NCBI GenBank assembly: GCA_016707895.1
Contig: JADJGV010000013.1
Location: 186,001-250,000, forward strand
Length of the DNA: 64,000 bases
Direction: 5' to 3'
DNA from: Myxococcales bacterium
GTDB taxonomy: Bacteria > Myxococcota_A > Polyangia > Haliangiales > Haliangiaceae
This document shows positions 37,758 through 45,174 of the stretch, in pieces. The first letter of the stretch is position 1; each line of letters opens with the position of its first letter. Position numbers and translations under genes: made by a program. Below the pieces are notes generated by a model, which was given only the letters and a program-made list of their open reading frames with translations, was not told the origin of the DNA and did no database searches.

Positions 37758-39077
37758 TCACGGTCTCTCTGCGGCGGGGGTCATCGGCGTACCGTCGTCG
37801 AGCTGATCGATCCGGCCGGCGGCGATGGCGTCGACCAGCGCGCGCATCGTGTCCGACGGCAGGCTGATGCCCTCGGCGGCCTGGCCCGGCCGCATCCGGG
37901 TCCAGGTGTTGAGCCCGACCAGCTGGCCGCGGGCGTCGAACAGCCCGCTGCCGCTGTCGCCGGGGATCACCGGCAGGTCGGTATACAGCAGCTCGTAGAC
38001 GCCGGCCGGCGTGTCGTGGCGCTCGCGGCGCAACAGCTGGCCGTCGTGGACCATCCAGCCGTTGCGGTACGGGTTGGGCACGAACGTGACCTTGCTGCCC
38101 TCGGTCAGCGCCGCGGCGTCCGGCGAGATCACCACCGGCGCCGGCGGGTCGGTGATCGGCAGCTCGATCAGCACCACGTCGAGCGGCGGCGGCGCGGCCC
38201 AGCGCACCCGGGCCTTGCCCTCGCGGCCGTCGGACAGCTGCACCCACACCGGCTGCGCGTCCTTGGCGTGGCGCGGCGCGCCGACCGCCGCGTACGGCAT
38301 CGCGACGTGGCTGCAGGTCACCACCCAGGCGCGGCTGGGATCGGCGGCGATGATCGCCCCGGTGCCCATGGCCAGGCCGCGGGCGTCGCCGTCCTTGTCG
38401 GGCGCCAGCACCACCACCGTCGCGGCCAGGATGCGGTCGACCGTCGAGCTGACCGGCAGCGCCACCCGCGGCGGCATCGACGTGTACGCGCCGCCGAAGC
38501 CGCCGGTGCCCCACCAGTGCAGCCCGCCCAGCGCCAGCGCCGCGGCGCCGGCGACGATCGCCAGCGCGTGGCTGACGATCAGCGGCGTGCGGCGGAAGTT
38601 GCGGTGCTTGCGCAGCCGCACCAGCGCGACCACGCCGACCACCAGCGCCAGCAGCCCGAGCAGCGTGGTCCGTCGCGCGCTCGCATGCAGATCGTCGATC
38701 AGCGCGCGCAGCGGCCCGAGCTCGCGCGCCGACAGCAGATCGCGCAGCGACCACGCGGCCAGCCCGGCCAGGCCCAGGGTCACCGCCAGCGGCCACCACG
38801 CGATCACCCGCCGCCACAGCGGCAGGCCCGCGGCCTCGCCGGCGCGGCGCTGGACCGCCTCGTCGATCGCGACGCGGTCGATGCGCAGCGGCTCGGCGCT
38901 GTTGGCGCTCCACGCCTGCTGGCTCTTGCACGACGCGCACGGCTCGCCGGGCAGGAGCTTGACCTTGCCCTGCTGGCCGCAGGCGATGCACACCGTCGAC
39001 GTCGCCACCGGCGCCGGGGCGCGGCGGAACCACCGCTTCTTGGGCGGCGGCTGGCTCGGCGGCGCGGCGGCGGTCAC
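37758..39077 (-). CDS. Membrane-anchored trypsin-like protease with N-terminal zinc ribbon
   Basis: 439 residues from GTG 39077. A zinc ribbon (C30, C33, C47, C50) is followed by three membrane helices (about 92-110, 138-156, 167-187) and a trypsin-like domain with His257 (VTCSHVA), Asp300 (PLDVVLIEL) and Ser375 (IPGDSGSGLF). With three helices, ribbon and protease would lie on opposite sides of the membrane, the protease probably outside. It starts one base after the stop of the RING-like protein gene and ends two bases before the E2 gene. Its substrate could be a component or target of the conjugation system. Confidence 0.85.
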   Translation of the reverse strand: MTAAAPPSQPPPKKRWFRRAPAPVATSTVCIACGQQGKVKLLPGEPCASCKSQQAWSANSAEPLRIDRVAIDEAVQRRAGEAAGLPLWRRVIAWWPLAVTLGLAGLAAWSLRDLLSARELGPLRALIDDLHASARRTTLLGLLALVVGVVALVRLRKHRNFRRTPLIVSHALAIVAGAAALALGGLHWWGTGGFGGAYTSMPPRVALPVSSTVDRILAATVVVLAPDKDGDARGLAMGTGAIIAADPSRAWVVTCSHVAMPYAAVGAPRHAKDAQPVWVQLSDGREGKARVRWAAPPPLDVVLIELPITDPPAPVVISPDAAALTEGSKVTFVPNPYRNGWMVHDGQLLRRERHDTPAGVYELLYTDLPVIPGDSGSGLFDARGQLVGLNTWTRMRPGQAAEGISLPSDTMRALVDAIAAGRIDQLDDGTPMTPAAERP

Positions 39078-39078
39078 G

Positions 39079-39618
39079 TCAGGCCCCCAGCGTGATGGCG
39101 AGGATCAGCACCAGGTAGCAGCCGCCGATCGCCGCGCTGCCGTAGCCCATGGCCAGGTAGGTGCCGCCGGTGGCCTGCATCTGCTTGCGCTTCTTGTAGG
39201 CGTAGACGCCGGCGATCGGCCCGACGACCGGCGCGGTGAACCCGATGAGCGAGAAGATGAACATCCAGATCAGCGCGGTGCGCGAGGTCTTCACCGCGCG
39301 CTCCTTCTCGATCCAGGCGTTGTACTCGGCGCGGGTCATCGGGTCGGCCCACGGGAACCGCGCGCCGCACCCGCACACCAGCATGCTGGCGCCGATGTGG
39401 CCGCCGCACGACGGGCACTCCTTGGCGTCGCCCCAGCCGGCGCCGACCACCACCGGCACCGGCGGCTTCTGCGCCACCGCGGCGCGCTTGCACCCGTACG
39501 AGCCGCAGCCGCCGATCTCGTCCCAGCAGGACAGGTGGTACTCGACCTGGCAGTCGGGACAGGACTTGGGCGCCTCGCCCTCGGCGATGACCGTGTAGCA
39601 GATGGAGCAACGAGCCAT
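39079..39618 (-). CDS. Membrane protein with RING-like treble-clef domain (I)
   Basis: 179 residues. The N-terminal domain has the spacing C-x2-C-x12-C-x2-C-x4-H-x2-C-x6-C-x4-C (residues 4-43, including CPDCQVEYHLSCW), a binuclear RING/treble-clef pattern seen in prokaryotic RING families. A second zinc ribbon (CPSCGG...CGCG, about 66-85) precedes two membrane helices (about 110-135 and 150-178). It could act as a membrane-bound E3-like adaptor. GGAGGT lies upstream of ATG 39618. Its partner at 39659 has the same first-domain spacing. Confidence 0.8.
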   Translation of the reverse strand: MARCSICYTVIAEGEAPKSCPDCQVEYHLSCWDEIGGCGSYGCKRAAVAQKPPVPVVVGAGWGDAKECPSCGGHIGASMLVCGCGARFPWADPMTRAEYNAWIEKERAVKTSRTALIWMFIFSLIGFTAPVVGPIAGVYAYKKRKQMQATGGTYLAMGYGSAAIGGCYLVLILAITLGA

Positions 39619-39658
39619 GGCTAGCTACCTCCGCGCCGCGCGGGCGCACGGACAGGGA

Positions 39659-40243
39659 TCACGGGGTGTTCCCCAGGCGGAGCATCATCAGGATCACGAA
39701 CGCGACCAGATCCAGGATGCCCAGCACCATGCCGGCGGTGGCGTACCCGCCGCCGCCGTACATCGGGTTCATCGCGATCTCGCGCTTGGCCGAGCTGGAC
39801 CGAGAGATGGCCAGCGGCCCGAACACGACGCCGCAGATCAAGAGCCCGATGATGCCGAACACCATCGACTGCACCGCGCCCGGCGCGTTGGTCTTGGGCC
39901 CGTGGTAGATGCCGTCGGGGCTGGTGATGACCCGGCAGTACGGGCACATCGGATCGAAGTCGCGGATGACGTTGCGGCAGCTGCGGCAGTGGACCATCCC
40001 CGGTGGCAGCGGCGGCGGCGCCGCGGGCGTCGCGTAGACCGGCGCGTCCATGCGCCGGAGCGGCGCGTTGACGCAGCCCTTGGTGGCGCACCCGCCGTAG
40101 CTGGTCCAGCACCGCGCGTGGTGGTTGGCCTCGCACGCCGTGCAGATCGACGCGTCGTCGGCGAGCTTGAGCGCGGTCTTGCACGCGATGCAGGTCTGCC
40201 CCTCGAGCTTGAGGTTGACCTTCAGGTTCCGTGACGCTTCCAT
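39659..40243 (-). CDS. Membrane protein with RING-like treble-clef domain (II)
   Basis: 194 residues. Residues 18-56 repeat exactly the zinc-ligand spacing of the neighbouring protein (CIAC ... CTACEANHHARCW ... C-x4-C). A zinc ribbon CRSC...CPYC lies near 85-105. Two membrane helices (about 125-148 and 165-188), with a Gly-rich loop between, resemble DUF4190-type double helices. AAGGAG precedes ATG 40243. The gene lies nine bases after the FHA gene and 40 before its paralogue. A role as a second membrane E3-like adaptor is inferred from context. Confidence 0.8.
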   Translation of the reverse strand: MEASRNLKVNLKLEGQTCIACKTALKLADDASICTACEANHHARCWTSYGGCATKGCVNAPLRRMDAPVYATPAAPPPLPPGMVHCRSCRNVIRDFDPMCPYCRVITSPDGIYHGPKTNAPGAVQSMVFGIIGLLICGVVFGPLAISRSSSAKREIAMNPMYGGGGYATAGMVLGILDLVAFVILMMLRLGNTP

Positions 40244-40252
40244 GGCTGCTCC

Positions 40253-41608
40253 TTACCCCTGCGGTTCGCGCTTCTGGCGCTCTTCGAAGTCGACGATGGT
40301 GGCGCCGATCGTGATCTGGTCGCCCGAGACCAGGCGTTTGCGACGCACCTTGGTGCCGCCGACGGAGGTGCCCATGCGGCTGCCCATGTCCTCGATCTCG
40401 TAGGTGGTGCCGACCCGGTGCACGGACGCGTGGGTTGGGTCGATGTCGGCGTCCTTGTACAGGTAGACGTCCGACGACGGCGCGTTGCCGATCAGCGTGG
40501 GCGTCTTGTAGAGGATGAACGACTTGCCGGCCAGCGGCCCGGTGCGCACCCGCAGCCACGCGTCGCGGGCCAGCCGCTCGACGAGCGCCACGAACAGGCC
40601 GATCGCGATGCCGACCGCCAGCAGGCCGACCAGCCGCGACGCGGCGCCGTCGACGAACAGCGACGACTTGGAGAAGCGGTCGATGGGATCGAAGAACAGC
40701 CCGCCGACCGCCCCGCCGAGCGCGCCGCCCAGCACCGAGTTGCGCAGCTGGGCCTTGGTCGCGCGCACCAGGTTCATGCCCAGGCCGGTGGCCGCCCCGA
40801 CGCACGCCCACGCGGCGCTGCGGCAGGCGGCCATCACGAAGAACGTCCAGCCGCTGACGTCGCGGATCGTCACGAACTCGCCGGCGTGGCGCTCCAGCTC
40901 GCCGCGCATCGCCAGGTTGGACACCTGCATGATCATCCCGGCCGGGAGGTACGCCAACGTCGCGAACAGGCCGGCCAGGAACGCGCCGAGCAGCGACCGC
41001 TCGATCATCCGCAGCCAGTTGCGGGTGGTGATGCCCTCCGCGAACAGCAGGCCGAACGCCAGGAGCGCGGCGGTCATCGGGAACAGCACCACCAGCGGCC
41101 ACCACGGCCGGTCGCTCGAGCCGAAGGTGTCCTGGCGCGAGGTCGGCCGGATCGCCACCGCGACCACCTGCCCGCCCTCGGCCTGGGTCGCGACCTCGAT
41201 CGTGTCGCCGCGCTCGATCTCGTCGACGCTGGTGAACGCCGGCTGGCCGTCGCTGCCGCGCTCGAACCGGACGCCGCCGGGCACCACGTAGACGGTCTCG
41301 CTGCCGATCGTCAGCGTGATCACGCCATCGCGGGCGGCGAACGGATCGGTGTCGATGATGCTGACCGGGCCGCCGACCGTGGGCACCTCCTCGATCTTGG
41401 GCTCGAGGAACAGCCACACCGCCAGCGTCATCACCACCGCGGCGAGCGGCAGGTGGAACAGGCTGTTGAGCAACAGCCGCCGGACCGGCGACACCGGCAG
41501 GGTGTCGGCGACGACGCGCTCGCGGCCGGCGTGCTCGCGCGCGAGCGCCTGGTCGACCTCGGGCGCGAACAGCTCGGCGCGATCGATACGGATCTTCTCG
41601 TCGCTCAT
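40253..41608 (-). CDS. Polytopic membrane protein with C-terminal FHA domain
   Basis: 451 residues. A cytosolic N-terminus, a helix near 50-68, an extracytoplasmic beta-rich segment (about 75-155), and six or so further helices with Gly-rich GGALGGAVGGLFFDP motifs precede a C-terminal FHA domain (about 355-445: TLIGNAPSSDVYL, THASVHR, DMGSRMGTSVGG). FHA domains bind phosphothreonine, so the operon product may respond to a Ser/Thr kinase. The ATG overlaps the JAB gene stop by four bases (ATGA) and GGAGGG precedes it. Confidence 0.85.
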   Translation of the reverse strand: MSDEKIRIDRAELFAPEVDQALAREHAGRERVVADTLPVSPVRRLLLNSLFHLPLAAVVMTLAVWLFLEPKIEEVPTVGGPVSIIDTDPFAARDGVITLTIGSETVYVVPGGVRFERGSDGQPAFTSVDEIERGDTIEVATQAEGGQVVAVAIRPTSRQDTFGSSDRPWWPLVVLFPMTAALLAFGLLFAEGITTRNWLRMIERSLLGAFLAGLFATLAYLPAGMIMQVSNLAMRGELERHAGEFVTIRDVSGWTFFVMAACRSAAWACVGAATGLGMNLVRATKAQLRNSVLGGALGGAVGGLFFDPIDRFSKSSLFVDGAASRLVGLLAVGIAIGLFVALVERLARDAWLRVRTGPLAGKSFILYKTPTLIGNAPSSDVYLYKDADIDPTHASVHRVGTTYEIEDMGSRMGTSVGGTKVRRKRLVSGDQITIGATIVDFEERQKREPQG

Positions 41609-43128
41609 CGCGACCCTCCATCCGGGCGTGAGCCTGGCACTGTAGCACCGGCGGGCCCGGCCGCCGGGGTCGACGGGAGCGGCGCGGCCGGGGTCACCGT
41701 CGGCGCTGGCGTCGGGGTCGGCGTCGGGGTCGGCGTCGGCGGCACCACGTCCCGCGGGGTCGGCCGCGGCGTCGGCGGCACCAGGTCGGCCGGCGACGGC
41801 ACCGCCGGCACCACGGTGGCGGGTGCGTCGGCCAGCCGCGCGCCGGGGGCGAGCTCTTGCAGCTGCTTGGCGTAGCGCCCGCGGTTGCCGGGATCGAGGC
41901 TGGCCGCGGTGTCGAGCAGGCGCTTGACCCGCGCGGGGTCGGCCTTGCCCACCTGCGTCGCCAGCTCGGCGTAGAGCGTGCCGATGCCGGCCCGCTGGCG
42001 CGCCACGTCGCGCGCCAGGTCGACCCGCAGGTCGCCGTTCTGCTGGGTGTACGCGGTGATCTGCGCCAGCAGCGCCTCGGCCATCTGCCGCTCGGTCAGC
42101 ACCTGCATCAGCCGCGCCTTCACCTGGCGCAGCCGGTCGATCGTGGCCGCCGGATCGGCGGGCGTGCCGGGCGCCGCGCCCGGCGGACCGGCCAGCGCCG
42201 CGATCGCCTGGTCGAGCTGATCGACCGCGATCGCGACCGGCGCCTGCACCGCGCGATCGTTGACCGCGTCGCGCAGGATCGCCGTCAGATCGTTGTCGAT
42301 CGACGCGATCGCCAGCTGGCTGCCCTCGGCGCGGGCCTTGAGCAGCTCGAGCTGCATCCGGCCGACCGCGTCGTTGGCGCGCGACGAGCCCATCCAGTGG
42401 CCGACGAAGCCGGCCACCATCACCAGCACCAGCGCGACGAGCACGAAGGTGGTCAGCGTGCCGAGGCGCTCGTCGTCGTGGGCGTCGCGATCACGATCGC
42501 GATCACTGTCGCGATCGCGATCGCCGCGGTCGTCGCGGCGGTCGCGGGCCTTGGCCTTGTCGTCGTCCTTCTCGGGCCGCGCGGTGGTGCGGTTGCCGTC
42601 CCAGGTGTGCTCGCGGTCGCCGATGACGTAGCGGCGCAGGCGCCAGGTCTCGTTGTCGCGCCAGGCGAACACGCCGTGCTCGCGGGTCTTGGGGTCGTAG
42701 ACCAGCGCCACCTGGAACGGCAGGTTGAAGAAGCTCTTGTGGATGAACTGATCGCGGTCCGACAGGAACACGCCGAAGCCAGGGTGGGTGTGGTACCAGC
42801 CGACCACCTTCTTGCCGGCGAACTTGGTGTCCATCTCCTTGTGGATGTGGTCCCAGGTCGCGTGGGTGAAGGTCAGCTCGGCGCCCTTCTCGTCGGCGTG
42901 CAGCGCGTCGATCGTGGCCTCGATCGACAGGTACGGGCCGCGCTCGTCGACGAGCACCTCGCCGACCAGGACGCCGCCGATCTCGCGGCTGGTGTCCTTG
43001 CCGCCGCGCTCGACCGCGCGGTCGAAGGCGGCCTCGGCGATGTACACCGTCAGCTCCTGCGCGACCGCCGGCCGCGCCTTCTTCTTGAGATCGGCCTTGT
43101 CGATCGCCCGCACGTCGAGAGAGCTCAT
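41605..43128 (-). CDS. Membrane-anchored JAB/JAMM metalloprotease (deubiquitinase-like)
   Basis: 507 residues from ATG 43128. The JAMM zinc site is complete: Glu49 (REIGGVLVGE), His113 and His115 (WYHTHPGFG), Ser123 and Asp126 (FLSDRD). Such domains cleave isopeptide or C-terminal peptide bonds of ubiquitin-like proteins. A strongly charged Asp/Arg linker (about 185-222) leads to one membrane helix (225-246), then a helical part and a Pro/Thr-rich tail (about 440-507) outside. So the catalytic domain is cytosolic and membrane-tethered. It overlaps both neighbours by ATGA. Likely job: mature the Ub-like protein and/or remove it from targets. Confidence 0.9.
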   Translation of the reverse strand: MSSLDVRAIDKADLKKKARPAVAQELTVYIAEAAFDRAVERGGKDTSREIGGVLVGEVLVDERGPYLSIEATIDALHADEKGAELTFTHATWDHIHKEMDTKFAGKKVVGWYHTHPGFGVFLSDRDQFIHKSFFNLPFQVALVYDPKTREHGVFAWRDNETWRLRRYVIGDREHTWDGNRTTARPEKDDDKAKARDRRDDRGDRDRDSDRDRDRDAHDDERLGTLTTFVLVALVLVMVAGFVGHWMGSSRANDAVGRMQLELLKARAEGSQLAIASIDNDLTAILRDAVNDRAVQAPVAIAVDQLDQAIAALAGPPGAAPGTPADPAATIDRLRQVKARLMQVLTERQMAEALLAQITAYTQQNGDLRVDLARDVARQRAGIGTLYAELATQVGKADPARVKRLLDTAASLDPGNRGRYAKQLQELAPGARLADAPATVVPAVPSPADLVPPTPRPTPRDVVPPTPTPTPTPTPAPTVTPAAPLPSTPAAGPAGATVPGSRPDGGSR

Positions 43129-44342
43129 GTTGCGTTCCCCTGGGGCCGCGCGGCCCCCGCCAGTGGCCCCAGCACGCGGGCCGCATCGCCATCGAACCAC
43201 CACGCCTGCTGCGCCTCGAGCCCGGCCCGCGCCACCACCACGTCCCAGGGCGGCAGGCCGAGGTCGGCCGGTGTCTGCGCCAGATCGACGTCGCCGTCGC
43301 GGCTGATCGACGACGCGATCTCGACCACCCGGTGGGCGCGGCACGCCGGGCACGCCGCGTCGGACTCGCGCACCGCCCCCAGCACCGCGCGCCCCGGCGA
43401 GGCGTGGCCGCAGGCGGGGCAGGTCAGCCGCACGATCACGTCGCGCGAAAGATCGAGGCAGGCGCCCGGCCCGAGCGCCGCCTCGGCGCGCTCGAGCAGC
43501 GCGGCCAGCGTGACGTCGGCGGTGCCGACGCCCAGCGGCACCAGCCCGCCGAGGTGCTCGTGGCCGGGGCAGTCGGGCCGGCGCGGGTAGCTGACCCGGC
43601 TCACCTCGCTCCACAGCCCGTCGACGTGCAGGCCCTCGCCGCGCAACGTCGGCTGGCCGTGGACCAGCTTGATCGCCTCCTCGACCTGCATCGCGCCGAT
43701 GATCGACGCCGCGACCGCCGAGGTCGGCACGTGGCCGCGGGCAACCGCGGCCCGGGCCAGGAGCGCGCACGAGCGCCGCTCGGCCAGCAGCTTGCGGTCG
43801 GTGGCGTTCATCGTGCACTCGTAGCAAGCGCCGACCGCCGGCTCGAACACCCGCACCACGCCGGCCAGCCCCTCGATGGCGCCGTCGACCCAGGCCTTGC
43901 CGACCCGGGCGCACGCGCTGTTGATGAACACCCGCGCCTCGCGGTTGTCGACCGCGCCGATCACCACGTCGGCCCAGGCGAACGCGCCGAGGCCGGCCGC
44001 GACCAGGATGTTGCCGGCGATCGCGTGGGCGCGGACGTCGGGGTTGATGTCCCGCATGCGGGCCACCGCGACCGTGGCCTTGGGCTGGCCCTCGTCGGCC
44101 TGCCGGAACAGCACCGTCCGCGACAGGTTCGAGCGCTCGATCGTGTCGGGGTCGAACACCAGCGTGTCGCCGCACCCGATCAACGCCAGCAGCTTCAAGA
44201 TCTCGTTGCCGAGCGCGCCGGCGCCGATCACCAGCACCCGGGTCCGCGCCACCCGCGCCTGATCCCACCACGGGATCAACGCCTGGCGGTGGTAGCGATC
44301 GTCCTTCGCCGCGTCGGCGAGGAGCTCGTCGGAGATCCGCAC
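43125..44342 (-). CDS. E1/ThiF-like adenylating enzyme
   Basis: 405 residues from GTG 44342. The Rossmann adenylation domain begins near 33 with RVLVIGAGALGNEILKLL (glycines at 40, 42, 45), then DPDTIERSNLSRTVLF with the ATP-binding Arg/Asn set, and GQPKATVAVARM. CYECTMNATD and the helix AASIIGAMQVEEAIKL follow as in MoeB/ThiF/E1 enzymes. A zinc ribbon (CPACGH...CPAC, about 310-345) lies in the C-terminal part. It should adenylate the C-terminus of the Ub-like protein encoded four bases upstream; the thioester Cys cannot be assigned with certainty. Confidence 0.92.
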   Translation of the reverse strand: MRISDELLADAAKDDRYHRQALIPWWDQARVARTRVLVIGAGALGNEILKLLALIGCGDTLVFDPDTIERSNLSRTVLFRQADEGQPKATVAVARMRDINPDVRAHAIAGNILVAAGLGAFAWADVVIGAVDNREARVFINSACARVGKAWVDGAIEGLAGVVRVFEPAVGACYECTMNATDRKLLAERRSCALLARAAVARGHVPTSAVAASIIGAMQVEEAIKLVHGQPTLRGEGLHVDGLWSEVSRVSYPRRPDCPGHEHLGGLVPLGVGTADVTLAALLERAEAALGPGACLDLSRDVIVRLTCPACGHASPGRAVLGAVRESDAACPACRAHRVVEIASSISRDGDVDLAQTPADLGLPPWDVVVARAGLEAQQAWWFDGDAARVLGPLAGAARPQGNAT

Positions 44343-44346
44343 GGCG

Positions 44347-44625
44347 CTAGCGCCGCGCGCCGGCAGTGATCTCGGGCTGGATGCGCACCACGTCGCCCGG
44401 CTCGACCTTCTGCATCGACAGGGTTTGATCGTCGATGAGCTGCACGCCCAACCGACGGTGGTGGAACTTGTAGCTCATCAGCTGGCCATCCGGCGCGTGC
44501 TTCGGCAGGTGCAGCTTGTCGGCCAGCACCATCAAGATGCGCTCGACGGCCACGTCGTCCGGAACTTCGACGTTCAACCGGCGGTTGCCGGTGGCGTCCC
44601 ACACTTCGAGGTTGATATCGCCCAC
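44347..44625 (-). CDS. Ubiquitin-like (YukD/EsaB-type) beta-grasp protein
   Basis: 92 residues from GTG 44625, with GGAGGAG seven bases before it. The pattern (INLEVWD..GNRRLNVEV, helix VERILMVLADKLHL, YKFHHRRLG, LSMQKVEPGDVVRIQPEI) is that of YukD-like ubiquitin folds, ending EPGDVVRI as ubiquitin-like proteins do. The C-terminus is TAGARR, so there is no diglycine; a Gly89 could become terminal if ARR were removed. First gene of the conjugation operon; E1 follows four bases later. A longer frame running to 45027 is rejected as shadow because the ribosome site fits GTG 44625. Confidence 0.85.
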   Translation of the reverse strand: MGDINLEVWDATGNRRLNVEVPDDVAVERILMVLADKLHLPKHAPDGQLMSYKFHHRRLGVQLIDDQTLSMQKVEPGDVVRIQPEITAGARR

Positions 44626-44669
44626 GACAAGTCTCCTCCCCCGGATCTTTCGACGAATCGGGCCCCCGC

Positions 44670-44698
44670 TGTCTAGTGCGAGTTGGCCATGCCGTCGA
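44670..44698 (-). promoter_or_regulatory. Candidate promoter of the Ub-like conjugation operon
   Basis: On the minus strand TCGACG (44698-44693), 17-base spacer and TAGACA (44675-44670) give a start near 44663 and a leader of about 38 bases carrying GGAGGAG. An A7 tract (44708-44702) lies just upstream of the -35 element and may act as an UP-like sequence. The rest of 44709-44860 shows nothing I can identify. Confidence 0.4.
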
Positions 44699-44861
44699 GC
44701 CTTTTTTTGCGATTGATGCATGCGCCGTACGCCAACTGACTGATCTCGCTCGGCGCGCGCCGCTCCCGCCGCCCGCCGTGGCCGGGATCCGCAGCGGCCC
44801 AACCGGCGCCCCCCGGTCGATCGAGCAGGCCCGGAACCCTTTCGTCTCGCGCGCGGCGTCT

Positions 44862-44867
44862 TACAAT
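44862..44867 (+). promoter_or_regulatory. -10 element of the PilZ operon
   Basis: TACAAT lies seven bases before the GTG start at 44875, so the transcript would be leaderless. No good -35 match is seen (CTTTCG at 44839). Confidence 0.5.
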
Positions 44868-44874
44868 CGAGCCA

Positions 44875-45174
44875 GTGAGCGACAACCGCCGCAGCGCCAC
44901 GCGTCACCCGGTCGATCTCCCGTGCACCGTGCGCGACGACACCACCCGCGAGGCGCGGATCATCAACCTGTCGGTCGGCGGCGCGCTGATCACCCACCCG
45001 CGGGTGCCGATGGGGCACCGCCTGCACCTCACCTTCTTCGTGCCGACGATGGCCGAGGCCATCGCGATCGGCGCGGTCGTCCGCTGGTGCACCGACCTCG
45101 AGATCGGCGTGCAGTTCGACGGCCTGCGCCCCAAGGACGTATGGGCGCTGTCCAAGTACTTCGAGTCGCTGTAG
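44875..45174 (+). CDS. PilZ domain protein
   Basis: 99 residues, a single PilZ domain: RRSATRHPVDLPC carries the RxxxR motif and NLSVGGALI the D/NxSxxG motif, together forming the c-di-GMP site. It may therefore relay c-di-GMP levels to a partner. It is divergent from the Ub-like operon. Its last 34 bases overlap the start of the next gene, so the two are co-translated. GTG 44875 was chosen because it follows TACAAT at leaderless distance and is the only start that keeps the RxxxR motif. Confidence 0.85.
   Translation: MSDNRRSATRHPVDLPCTVRDDTTREARIINLSVGGALITHPRVPMGHRLHLTFFVPTMAEAIAIGAVVRWCTDLEIGVQFDGLRPKDVWALSKYFESL

Noticed and set aside
36727..44625. Type VII secretion locus, suggested by the YukD-like and FHA proteins
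   Set aside because: No WXG100 protein and no FtsK/EssC-type ATPase; E1, E2 and JAMM genes explain the locus better.
36727..44625. CBASS-like or known Bil-type defence operon
   Set aside because: No nucleotidyltransferase or cyclic-nucleotide effector is present, and the RING-like, FHA and trypsin components differ from the compact four-gene Bil layout.
44700..44708. T-run as a plus-strand terminator
   Set aside because: No stable hairpin precedes it on the plus strand and no plus-strand gene ends nearby.
44673..44900. Small minus-strand frame ending RKKRLDGMANSH upstream of the Ub-like gene
   Set aside because: It overlaps the PilZ start and the operon promoter region, has no ribosome site and resembles nothing recognisable.
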